In this document: positions 17,749 through 27,152 of the stretch, piece after piece
Numbering within the stretch: position 1 is the stretch's first letter
How the letters are laid out: the number at the start of each line of letters is the position of its first letter
DNA from: an uncultured Clostridia bacterium
GTDB taxonomy: Bacteria > Bacillota > Clostridia > TANB77 > CAG-508
DNA: 45,174 bases
Assembly: GCA_944388035.1 (NCBI GenBank)
Contig: CALXHF010000014.1
Span: forward strand, 1-45,174
Direction: 5' to 3'
Notes under the pieces: model-generated
The model's database searches: none
What the model saw: only the letters and a program-made list of their open reading frames with translations
Told to the model about the DNA's origin: nothing
Program-made: the position numbers and the translations under genes

Positions 17749-17777
17749 ATTATACTACAAAAAAAAGTAAAAGTCAA
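17749..17777 (-). promoter_or_regulatory. sigma-A promoter of carD
   Basis: Minus strand: TTGACT at 17777-17772, a 17-base spacer, TATAAT at 17754-17749. Transcription would start about 100 bases before the carD ATG. Confidence 0.8.
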
Positions 17778-17871
17778 AGCCTTTACCTTTCATTTTTATG
17801 TATATTTTTTCTTGTTTTCCTTGGTACTCTAAGCATGTACCATTTAGAAAACTTTTTCAAAATTTTTTATG

Positions 17872-18333
17872 CTATTTACTAGTAGACCCAAAACCTCCCT
17901 TTCTTTCTCCTTTAGCATCATCATCATCTGTAACTAAGTATTTTTGGAATACTCCTTGTCCTATTGCTTCACCTTTTTTTATAGTTATATCTTCATCTTT
18001 AATATTATAAAAAGCAAACATAATATGTCCGTCATTATCAGGATTCCCATAATAATCTTTATCAATTACACCAACACTATTTGCTAAAATTAATCCTTTT
18101 TTCTTTGGGTTTGAGCTTCTATTATAAAGAAATAAAACCTCATCATCTTGCATATAAGCTTTTAATCCCGTTTTTATAAGTGTTGGGTTCATACCTTTTT
18201 TAAAACTTGGAACTACAGTATCCTCTGCAGCTTCTATATCATATCCTGCTGAATATTTTGTTTTTCTAATTGGTAAATTAATTTGTTTATCTTCAAAACC
18301 TTTTGCAATTTCAAAACCTCTTAATCTTTCCAT
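17872..18333 (-). CDS. dut: dUTP diphosphatase (dUTPase)
   Basis: A 153-residue protein of the trimeric dUTPase family, which hydrolyses dUTP to dUMP and pyrophosphate. Motifs in order: AGYDIEAAED (motif 1), NRSSNPKKKGL (motif 2), NSVGVIDKDYYGN (motif 3, the catalytic Asp and the uracil-binding Tyr), GEAIGQGVF (motif 4) and GGFGSTS (motif 5, the P-loop-like tail). All five are present. It is expected to act in the cytoplasm. It lies divergent to feoA. Confidence 0.93.
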   Translation of the reverse strand: MERLRGFEIAKGFEDKQINLPIRKTKYSAGYDIEAAEDTVVPSFKKGMNPTLIKTGLKAYMQDDEVLFLYNRSSNPKKKGLILANSVGVIDKDYYGNPDNDGHIMFAFYNIKDEDITIKKGEAIGQGVFQKYLVTDDDDAKGERKGGFGSTSK

Positions 18334-18457
18334 ATATATATTCCTCCTCTTTTTTTATTTTACAAGTCTTATTTTTTCATAGAAAAATATTTTTGTCAAT
18401 AAGAACATTTTATTTTTCGACAAAATATAATATATTAAGGAATTTAGGTGATTATAT

Positions 18458-18685
18458 ATGGAAACTACTTTAAATAAATTACCAATAAATAAGAAAGGTA
18501 TTATAAGAACAATAAATGTTTCGGGAAATACGAGAAGAAGATTATTAGATTTAGGTTTTATTAAAAACACAAATATAATTCCTGTACTAGATAGCTTTTC
18601 AAAAGGAGTTAGAGCTTTTTATATAAGAGGAACTCTAATCGCTTTAAGAGATGAAGATTCTTCTTTGATTGAAGTTAAATTTTAA
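18458..18685 (+). CDS. feoA: FeoA-family ferrous iron transport protein
   Basis: A 75-residue SH3-like FeoA domain. Typical features are the glycine turn in NVSGNTRRRLLDLGFI and the terminal beta strands (ALRDEDSSLIEVKF). A TATAAT lies at 18426-18431. FeoA is a small cytoplasmic partner of FeoB. The feoB gene begins 69 bases later, so this is a feoAB operon. No Fur box can be called with confidence. Confidence 0.9.
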   Translation: METTLNKLPINKKGIIRTINVSGNTRRRLLDLGFIKNTNIIPVLDSFSKGVRAFYIRGTLIALRDEDSSLIEVKF

Positions 18686-18711
18686 ATAATAATTGTAACT
18701 ATTTTTTATTA

Positions 18712-18748
18712 CACCTCATAAATTATATTATCTTATATTTGTGAGGTG
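18712..18748 (+). promoter_or_regulatory. hairpin covering the feoB ribosome binding site
   Basis: CACCTCATAAAT (18712-18723) pairs with ATTTGTGAGGTG (18737-18748), a 12-position stem with one T-G pair. The second arm contains the feoB Shine-Dalgarno GAGGTG, six bases before the ATG. There is no U tract after it, so it is not a terminator. Confidence 0.6.
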
Positions 18749-18753
18749 ATTTT

Positions 18754-20933
18754 ATGGGACTTACAAATTCTTCTTGTGGTCTTTTTTTATTAACACATAA
18801 TAATACTAAAAACAAATATAAAAATAAAAATCTTTTAAAAAATAATAGTTTTACGATTGCTCTTAGTGGTAATCCAAATGTTGGTAAGTCTACTATTTTT
18901 AATAATTTAACAGGTATGCACCAACATACTGGTAATTGGCCACGGAAAAACTGTTACAAATGCTACTGGTAACTGTTCTTATAAAAATAATTCTTTTTTA
19001 TTTGTAGATATTCCTGGTACATATTCTATTATGTCATATTCTGAAGAAGAAGAAATTGCTCGTAATTATATTTGTTTTGAAAAACCAGATGCCACAGTTG
19101 TTGTTTTAGACGCTACTTGTTTGGAAAGAAACTTAAATTTAGTTTTTCAAATAATGGAAATTACTAATAATATTATTGTTTGTGTAAATCTTCTAGATGA
19201 AGCAAAAAATAAAAATATTAAAATAGATTTAAAAGAACTAGAAAAAAGACTTGGAGTTCCTGTAGTTCGGAACAATTGCTAGAAAAAAGAAAAGTTTAGA
19301 TAATTTAATGGATACGATTTTAAAAGTTTGTAAAAAAGAAATTATACCAAAACCAAATTTAGTAAAATATCCTATTTTCATTGAAAATGCAATAGAGGTA
19401 GTTTCTAAAAAATTAGGAGATTTTAAAGTTCTTCCACCTAAACTTTTACGTTGGGTTTCATTAAAAATATTAGATGGTGAAGAAAAAATACTAAAATCAA
19501 TTGAAGAACATTTTAATATTTTTATTATTAATAACTCTACTTTGCAAGATATAAGAAAAAAAGCAATTAATAATATAAGTATGGAAAAAGAAAAACTTGA
19601 AGAAAATAAAGACAATTTTAAAGATATTATTGTTTCTTCTATTATAAATACTGCTGAAAAAATTTCTAATTCTGTTTGTACATATGAAAATAACAATTAT
19701 TCTACTAGAGATAGAAAAATAGATAAAATTTTAACTTCTAAAATATTTGGGCTTCCTATTATGATTTTATTTTTAGGAATTATTTTTTGGATAACTATTG
19801 TTGGAGCAAATTACCCTTCACAAGCATTGTTCTCATTTTTTGCTTGGATACAAGAAAAACTTATAATAGGTGCAGAAGCAATAAATCTTCCAGATTGGCT
19901 CTCTAGTATGTTGATATCTGGCATTTACCAGACTTTAACTTGGATAATTTCTGTAATGCTTCCTCCTATGGCTATATTTTTCCCTTTATTTACTTTCCTA
20001 GAAGATTTAGGATATCTTCCAAGAATAGCTTTTAACACTGATGGTTTTTTTAAGAAATGTTCATGTTCTGGTAAGCAAATGATTACTATGTGTATGGGTT
20101 TTGGCTGTAATAGTGCAGGTGTTACTGGTTGTAAAATTATTAATTCACCTAGAGAAAAATTAATTGCAATTCTTACTAATAATTTTGTCCCTTGTAATGG
20201 CAGATTTCCATTTTTAATTACAATTGCAAGCATTTTTATTGCTGGAACCATAAATGGAATAGGTTCTTCTATTGTTTCTACTTTAGCTGTTATGTTTGTA
20301 ATTATTTTAGGAATATTTTGTAGCCTTATTATTTCTAAAATACTATCTAAAACCATTTTAAAAGGTATGTCTTCTTCTTTTGTATTAGAACTACCACCTT
20401 ATAGAAAACCTCAATTTGGTAAAATTCTTATACGTTCTATTTTTGACAGAACTTTATTTGTTTTAGGAAGAGCAATTAGTGTTGCTGCCCCTGCAGGTCT
20501 CGTTATTTGGCTTTTTACAAATATAGGTATTAATGGTGAAAGTTTATTATCTATTGTTGCAAATTTCTTGAACCCTTTTGCTAAAATACTCGGTTTAGAT
20601 GGTTATATTTTGACAGCTTTCATATTTGGTATTCCTGCAAATGAAATTGTGCTTCCAATTATTTTAATGTGTTATCTTGGTGGCAACTCTTTAGTTAATA
20701 TGGAAGATAGTTTTGCAATTGGTCAAATTTTAATTCAAAATGGTTGGAATATTCTTACTGCTATTAATGTTATGATTTTTACTTGTATGCACTTTCCTTG
20801 TGCTACTACTCTTCTTACAATAAAAAAAGAAACTGGAAGTCTTAAATGGACTGCACTAAGTTTCTTATTACCGACTATTTGTGGTATCGTTATTTGCTTA
20901 TTTACAACATTTGTTTATAATATTTTCGTCTAA
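18754..20933 (+). CDS. feoB: ferrous iron transporter B, expressed through two +1 shifts at CGG
   Basis: The joined protein is 725 residues, a normal FeoB length. The N-terminal G domain has G1 GNPNVGKST (39-47), the G2 region [13 protein letters not shown]3 VDIPGTYS and G4 NLLDEAKN. The C-terminal part has the membrane core with two Gate domains and the Cys-rich [13 protein letters not shown] and [11 protein letters not shown] motifs. Frame 0 is broken twice. At 18943 CCA CGG becomes CCA GGA (Gly64 of NWPG). At 19268 GTT CGG becomes GTT GGA (Gly172 of PVVGTIA). Both skips restore conserved sequence and no other lesion is present. A hairpin may hide its ribosome binding site. Confidence 0.94.
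18943..18946 (+). other. +1 frameshift site CGGA in feoB (first)
   Basis: Frame-0 codons are CCA CGG AAA. Reading GGA restores NWPGKTV in the G domain; the frame-0 stop comes nine codons later. Confidence 0.86.
19268..19271 (+). other. +1 frameshift site CGGA in feoB (second)
   Basis: Frame-0 codons are GTT CGG AAC AAT TGC TAG. Reading GGA restores PVVGTIARKK. Confidence 0.86.
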
Positions 20934-20935
20934 TT

Positions 20936-20966
20936 AAATTCTGCCACTACTAATGGCAGAATTTAA
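20936..20966. terminator. bidirectional intrinsic terminator after feoB
   Basis: An 11-bp stem AAATTCTGCCA / TGGCAGAATTT directly after the feoB stop codon. Confidence 0.75.
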
Positions 20967-20997
20967 TACTTCTTGTAAAAATGATTTTTTTTAATAG

Positions 20998-21429
20998 CTA
21001 ATATCCCCTAAACTCATATAATAATATAGATAATTTTTCATTTTTCTTTATAAATTCTTTTAATATTTTTTCTGTTATAACAAATTGATTATTGTTTGTT
21101 TTATTTTTTGTAGCAAGTCGTTGCTTTCCATCTCTATCTGTTATTTGAAAACTATGCACAATTCTATTTCTTTTTTTTACAATTGTATCAAATAAATCAG
21201 CTATTTCATCACTTCCCGACTTTTCACTTATTGTTTTTTTTACTGGTTCTATTAACTTTCCAGATTCAGCGTCAATTAATTCATACCAATTATAAACTTT
21301 ATCAATATCATTTTTCAATATATTTTCTATGATAAAAGAATTATTACTGTTAAATACACATAATGCCGTTCCTAACAGTTCTCTATATTCTTTATCTGGT
21401 AGCGCCTGTCTTGTATAAAATTCATACAT
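20998..21429 (-). CDS. HEPN-like protein, 143 aa
   Basis: A helical protein with RNRIVHSF at about residues 87-94. This matches the HEPN signature Arg-x4-His with Asn after the Arg, the catalytic motif of HEPN ribonucleases in toxin-antitoxin, Abi and CRISPR systems. The C-terminus (FVITEKILKEFIKKNEKLSILLYEFRGY) is a conserved-looking helix. No nucleotidyltransferase (MNT) antitoxin gene lies beside it, so it is not a classic HEPN/MNT pair. The ribosome binding site is weak (GTGGATG). Whether it cleaves RNA is unknown. Confidence 0.6.
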   Translation of the reverse strand: MYEFYTRQALPDKEYRELLGTALCVFNSNNSFIIENILKNDIDKVYNWYELIDAESGKLIEPVKKTISEKSGSDEIADLFDTIVKKRNRIVHSFQITDRDGKQRLATKNKTNNNQFVITEKILKEFIKKNEKLSILLYEFRGY

Positions 21430-21535
21430 ATTTCATCCACTCTTTTCTTATTAGATTAATTTTTCTTTTTCTCTACTTCAATGCTCCTTGTCTTATCTCG
21501 CTTTCATCATTCTGCTTTTTCTTATTCTTTTACCC

Positions 21536-24500
21536 CTATTCACTCCTTAAAGCCAAAACTGGATCTTTTTTAGCTGCTGCTTTAGAAGGAATAAGCCCAC
21601 CAATTAATGTTAAAATAACACTTAATATTACAAGTATCGCACCACCTGTAAATGGTAACACTGCTGTAATATCTGTATTTATACTATGAATAACTAAATT
21701 TATAGGAATTAATAATAATAAAGTTACACCTATTCCTATGATACCTGCAAATAAGCCAACAATAAATGTCTCTGCATTAAATATTGATGAAATATTTTTC
21801 TTTGATGCCCCTATTGCCCTTAATATTCCAATTTCTTTTTTTCTTTCTAATACTGATATATATGTAATAATACCTATCATAATTGAAGATACTATAAGAG
21901 AAATACTTACAAATGCTATTAATACATAACTGACACTATCTATAATAGTTTTAACAGATGACATTAATAGTCCTGTTAAATCAGAATATTTTATAACTTT
22001 CTCTTCATCTTGACTTTCCATATCAGAATTATATTCATCTAAGAAATTTAAGAATAATTCCTTAGAGTCAAAATCTTTAAAATAAAACCATATTGAAGTA
22101 GGTTCATCAAGATTTTGATATCCTAATTCTAATAAATTTGTATTAGCATTTTTAGTTGTTCCAGCACTTGTCATACTTTCCATTAAGCGTCTTATCTCAT
22201 CTTCGTTCATCTCGAATTTAAAAGCATTTTTAAATTTATTAGTATCTATATTAAATGAAGAAGCCATAGTTTCCATTAATTTTCCTGTTAGTTCTCCTAC
22301 TTTTGTTAAAATTGTTTTTTGCATATTAGCTTCTACCATGCCTTGTGCTATTTTCTCTGTTCCAGAAACTATTCCATCTTGTTTAACTAAAGTATTTACT
22401 ATTGTATTTACAGAAGATTCTACTAAAATAGCAGATGGATCTTTTGTAATATTTTCAGTTGTATTTTCGCTTGTATTTTCACTTTCTGTTTCATTACTTT
22501 GTACTTCATTATTAGTAGTATTTTGTTCATCTTTATCTATTCCTGGTACTTCTTCCGTTACACCTGACATCATTGTTATATATTGTTTTAAAAAACCAGA
22601 AATTATTTCATTATACATACTTTTAAAACTATCTTTTGGAATAACATATTGTTTTTCCATATCAGACAAAATAGTAATATTTTCACTGCTTTCTAAGCCT
22701 TTACTTACTACTTCATCAACATCACTTAAGCTTATTTTTGCAAAACCTCCTACTTCGTTTTCTTTGATATAATTATTTAATATATTTTTCATAATTGTAG
22801 ATAAATTATTTAAAAATAAATTTTGTGCAGATGATGTATCTGTTGTAATAGCATTTGATATTTCTTTCATATAACCTTCTGTCATATTTTGTATATCTTT
22901 TGTACTAATATTTACATTAAAAGCTTCTTCAATTGCTTTTTCATCAATTGTAACTAAATCTTGGAAATCTATTCCTGAAGTTTTACTATCTTCATCAAAA
23001 CTTTTTCCACTAAATACATCTATATTCTCATTTTCTAACTGTTTTTTTACTATTTCTGAATTAGATGCTTTTTCTATTACATATTTAGTTAAATCTCTTG
23101 TATATAATACACCTGTCATACTCGTCATTTGGCTTTTGGGCTTTACAATTCCAACTATATTTAATTTTTCTGAATTATCATATACATTATTCATAAACTC
23201 TTCATCTTCTGTCATATCTTCATAAACATTATATTTTTCATTGTACTTATATAAGGCTGAAGGGTCTACTAATTTAAATTCTATATTTTTTAATTCATCA
23301 TAAGTAAATTCTAATGGTGATTCTAATTTTTCTACATCTTCTCCACTCATTATTTTTGTTAATAAATCTTGTAATTCATCTTGGTTTCTTAAACCTAGAC
23401 TGTATAACATTAAATCTGATATTTTATTTTCATCTGGTAATACTAAAACAATTTCATTATATTTTTCTGGAAATTTTCCATCTAATATTTCATATTGTTC
23501 ATTTATCATATCTGTACTTTCTGGTAATTCTGAAAATATTGACATTGAAGTAGTCATTAAAGTAGAAGAATTTCCCATAACAGTTGATATTAAGTTATTG
23601 GGGTTTACTGCCATTAATTCATTATCAATATTTTTTGTATATACAGTTGGTGTAACAGAATAATTATATCTTGTTAAACTCACCATTTGGTCTACTTTAT
23701 CTTTATTTTCTTCTAAATATTCTTTAAAAGATTTTAGATCGTTTTTTCCAACACTACCAAATAATTCTCTTACATTTGGTTGTTCTTGTACAGTATTTTC
23801 TTTTACATTTTCATCTTCTTCATCACTACTCATTGTTGATAGTAATGCAGAACCTATATCTGCTGTTTCTTGCTGTACTGTAAGTGGATATGATGTCAAA
23901 GTGTCTTCTTGTATCTTATCTACATAATTTTGAAAACCTGATGATAAAGCAAGTATTAAAGCTATTCCAATTATACCAATTGAACCTGCAAACGCTGTTA
24001 AAAATGTTCTTCCTTTTTTAGTAAGTAAATTATTTAAACTAAGTAAAAATGCTGTAAAAACTGACATTGAAGATTTTCCTAAATTTTTATGCTTAGCTGG
24101 CTTTTCTTCTATTTCTTCCATTTTATATGGGTTTGTATCTTCTGTAATTTCTCCGTCTTTTAGCCTTACAATTCTAGTTGAATAGTTTTGGGCCAAATCT
24201 GGGTTATGTGTAACCATAATTACTAAACGATCTTTTGCAACCTCTTTTTATAATTCCATTACTTGAACACTTGTAACTGAATCTAAAGCTCCTGTTGGTT
24301 CATCTGCAAGCAAAATTTTGGGGTCATTTACCAAAGCTCTTGCTATTGCAACTCTTTGCATTTGACCACCAGACATTTGGTTTGGCTTTTTATGAGCTTG
24401 TTCTTTTAGCCCTACTTTATCCAAAACTTCTAAAGCTCTTTTTCTTCTTTCCTTTTTTGTAACTCCACTTATTGTTAAAGCAAGTTCTACATTTGATAAT

Positions 24501-24798
24501 ACCGTTTGATGTGGTATTAAGTTATAACTTTGAAATACAAAACCAATTGTATGATTACGATATGAGTCCCAGTCTCTATCTTTATATTTTTTGTTGATAT
24601 ATTATCAATTATTAAATCACCTTTATCATAATGGTCTAAACCACCTATAATGTTTAACAGTGTAGTTTTTCCAGAACCAGATGGCCCTAAAATAGATACA
24701 AATTCATTATCTCTAAAATTAAGACTAACATAGTTTAATGCAACTTGAACTAACTCTCCAGTTTTATATTGTTTTGAAATATTTTTTATCTGTAACAT
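21536..24798 (-). pseudogene. ABC exporter (ATPase-FtsX permease fusion), broken in the ATPase part
   Basis: If repaired this would be a single chain of about 1090 residues: a MacB/LolD-type ATPase, then an FtsX-like permease with a large extracytoplasmic domain. The ATPase start (24798, AAGGAG upstream) has Walker A GPSGSGKTT and the second half has [14 protein letters not shown] and [12 protein letters not shown]. Two lesions separate these parts. One base is missing in an A run at 24587-24592 (minus strand), and an ochre TAA at 24250-24248 stands where a Leu codon is expected (MEL-stop-KEVAKDR). Neither is at a CGG. The permease frame from 24217 to 21536 (893 residues) is intact and has three C-terminal membrane segments. 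A -1 slip on A-AAA-AAT could repair the first lesion but not the stop. Substrate unknown. Confidence 0.8.
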
Positions 24799-24894
24799 TA
24801 TTTTCTCCTTCACTTTAACGTATAATAATATTATCATTTTTATCACAAAATTTCAATCAAAATTATTTGATAAATAGTTTTTATAAAATTTATC

Positions 24895-24923
24895 TTGACA
24901 ACTTAATAATTTTGGAATATATT
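24895..24923 (+). promoter_or_regulatory. sigma-A promoter of the two-component pair
   Basis: TTGACA at 24895, a 17-base spacer, TATATT at 24918. The leader to the response regulator start is about 75 bases. Confidence 0.75.
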
Positions 24924-25004
24924 GTTATTGTTTTTGTAAAAATAAGGTATTTTTGTTTCTTTTGTCAAATTTTGTTTCCTATTTTTACTAAAGAAGGTGA
25001 TAAA

Positions 25005-25718
25005 ATGTTGAAATTTGCCTTATGTGATGATAACAGAAACATTTTAAATAAGCTAAATGCAATGTTTGAAAACATATTTATAAAAAATAATTTTGATGCC
25101 AAAATTGATTTTATGAGTGATAACACTAAGGATATGTTAGATTATATTACATTTAACAATGTTGATGTAATTATTTTGGATGTTAATTTCAATTCTGAAC
25201 AAAATGGTTTGGAATTAGCTAAAGCTATTAGAAAAATTAATAAAAAATCTTATATTATCTTTATCACAGGTCATTTAGAATACGCAATGATTGCATATAA
25301 ATACAAAACTTTCGATTATCTTGCAAAACCTATTACATATGATAGATTAGAGGAAACAATTAAAAGATTATTTGAAGATATTAGTTCTCAACCAAAAAAG
25401 TATTTAAAAATTGATAATAAAAATACAATTATTGATTCTTCTGAAATTCAATACATAAAAAGAGATGGTATGAAAATAGTATTTCACACAAATTCACGTG
25501 ATTATTCTATATATAGTTCTTTTGCAAAATTAGAACCCACTCTGCCAACTGAATACAGAAGATGTCATAAATCTTGTATTGCTAATATTTCTCAAATAAA
25601 AGATGTTGAACCAGTTTCTGGTATCATTACTTTCAAAGATGGAAGTTCTTGTGATATCGGACCTAAATATAAAACAGAATTTATGGAGGTTTTAAAAGAT
25701 TATGGAAATTTTGAATAA
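25005..25718 (+). CDS. LytTR-family response regulator (AgrA/VirR-like)
   Basis: A 237-residue protein. The receiver domain has the acidic pair in ALCDDN, the phospho-acceptor Asp59 in VIILDVNFNS, and Lys in YLAKPITYDRLEE. The C-terminal LytTR DNA-binding domain (about 130-235) has YIKRDGMKIVFHT and EYRRCHKSCIANIS. AAGGTG lies before the ATG at 25005; an upstream in-frame ATG adds a hydrophobic stretch and lacks a good site, so it was rejected. It overlaps the histidine kinase gene by 17 bases. LytTR regulators often control peptide-signalled or cell-surface genes. No agrB/agrD pair is near, so its target is unknown. Confidence 0.9.
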   Translation: MLKFALCDDNRNILNKLNAMFENIFIKNNFDAKIDFMSDNTKDMLDYITFNNVDVIILDVNFNSEQNGLELAKAIRKINKKSYIIFITGHLEYAMIAYKYKTFDYLAKPITYDRLEETIKRLFEDISSQPKKYLKIDNKNTIIDSSEIQYIKRDGMKIVFHTNSRDYSIYSSFAKLEPTLPTEYRRCHKSCIANISQIKDVEPVSGIITFKDGSSCDIGPKYKTEFMEVLKDYGNFE

Positions 25719-27045
25719 TATTTGGAATACTTTATGTACTCCAAATATTTTATTAATAAATATGATTTCTATTCCTTTAATATTAATAGAAGTTACTTTA
25801 AATATGTTTTTGTTTTTATCAATAATGAATTTTACTTCAACAAAAAAACAAAAATTTATATATATTTTACTAAATTGGCTAGTTGGTATTTTAAGTATGT
25901 TTATAATACCACATCCATATAATATTTTTGTAAATTATTTTTTTATTATATTATTACAATATTTAGTATTTTCAAAACCTTTTTTAAAAAGTATATTTTC
26001 TAGTGTTACTACATTAGTTGTTTATAATTTAATTGGTATGCTAATTTCAAAACCATTTCTTTTAATCTTTCAAATTGAAAGCAGCCAATTGAATTCAATA
26101 TTACTTTATAAATTAATTTATTTACTAATTGTATATGCCCTAAATTTACTTTGCATTTTTGTATTCAAAAATATAAATACAAAATTTGAATTTCCAGACT
26201 ACATTGATAATGAAAATAAATCAAATATAATTATTACACTATGTTTTGGTATTTTAACAATTATAATTCAATCTATTACATTATTTTACTATGTTGATAA
26301 TTTACCGATTCATATTACTTTTTTAAACTTTTTGATTGCACTTATTTATTTTATAATTAGTATTTACAGTTTAAATAAATCTTTCAAATTAATATCTACA
26401 TCACAAAAACTTGAAACTGCAAACAAATATAATAAAAGCCTTGGTATTTTAAAAGATAATATTAGGTGTTTTAAACACGATTTTGATAATATTGTTACAA
26501 CTATTGGCGGATATATAAGAACAGATGATATGGAAGGTTTAAAAGAATATTATCTTCAACTTGAAGATGATTGTCAAAGAGTAAATAATTTATTTTTGCT
26601 AACTCCCAATATAATTAATAATGACGGTATATACAATTTATTAATAAAAAAATATGACAAAGCAGAATCTAAAAACATAAAATTTAATATGACTTTTCTT
26701 TTAGATTTAACTACTCTACGCATGAAAATATATGAATTTGCTAGAATTTTGGGGATCTTATTAGATAATGCAATTGAAGCAAGTTCTGAATCAGATGAAA
26801 AAGTTATAAATTTAATTTTTAAAGATGATACTGAAAATAATAGACAATTAATTATTATTGAAAATACTTATAAAGATAAAAATATTAATACAGAAAAAAT
26901 ATTTGAAAAGGGTGTCTCTAGCAAAGAAAACCATACTGGTATTGGTTTATGGGAAGTTCGTAAATTAATATCTAAAAATAATAATGTTAATTTACATACA
27001 TCAGTAACAGAAAAGTATTTTTCCCAACAGTTAGAAATATATTAA
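25702..27045 (+). CDS. GHKL-domain sensor histidine kinase (AgrC-like)
   Basis: A 447-residue protein with about six membrane segments in the first 220 residues, a dimerisation helix with the phospho-acceptor His in RCFKHDFDNIVTTIGGYI, and a GHKL ATPase with the N box ILLDNAIEAS and the G box GIGLWEVRKLI. This is the layout of AgrC-type peptide-sensing kinases. The start overlaps the response regulator end, with GGAGG inside that gene. The signal is probably an extracellular peptide, inferred from family. A terminator follows at 27049. Confidence 0.9.
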   Translation: MEILNNIWNTLCTPNILLINMISIPLILIEVTLNMFLFLSIMNFTSTKKQKFIYILLNWLVGILSMFIIPHPYNIFVNYFFIILLQYLVFSKPFLKSIFSSVTTLVVYNLIGMLISKPFLLIFQIESSQLNSILLYKLIYLLIVYALNLLCIFVFKNINTKFEFPDYIDNENKSNIIITLCFGILTIIIQSITLFYYVDNLPIHITFLNFLIALIYFIISIYSLNKSFKLISTSQKLETANKYNKSLGILKDNIRCFKHDFDNIVTTIGGYIRTDDMEGLKEYYLQLEDDCQRVNNLFLLTPNIINNDGIYNLLIKKYDKAESKNIKFNMTFLLDLTTLRMKIYEFARILGILLDNAIEASSESDEKVINLIFKDDTENNRQLIIIENTYKDKNINTEKIFEKGVSSKENHTGIGLWEVRKLISKNNNVNLHTSVTEKYFSQQLEIY

Positions 27046-27048
27046 AAT

Positions 27049-27092
27049 TTAAGTTTCCTAATATTAAATTAAAGATATTAGGAAACTTTTTA
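27049..27092 (+). terminator. intrinsic terminator after the two-component pair
   Basis: A 13-bp stem AAGTTTCCTAATA / TATTAGGAAACTT followed by a T run. Confidence 0.85.
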
Positions 27093-27152
27093 ATATAAAA
27101 TTTTATATAATAAAGGAATTTTTGACATCTATATTTACTTATTTTCTAAATA

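Noticed and set aside
24581..24600. Programmed -1 frameshift in the ABC ATPase (A-AAA-AAT).
   Set aside because: The heptamer fits, but an in-frame ochre stop 340 bases later still blocks the fused protein, so decay is simpler.
24867..25004. N-terminal membrane extension of the LytTR regulator from an upstream ATG.
   Set aside because: The ATG at 25005 has an AAGGTG site and fits the family start; the extension overlaps the promoter.
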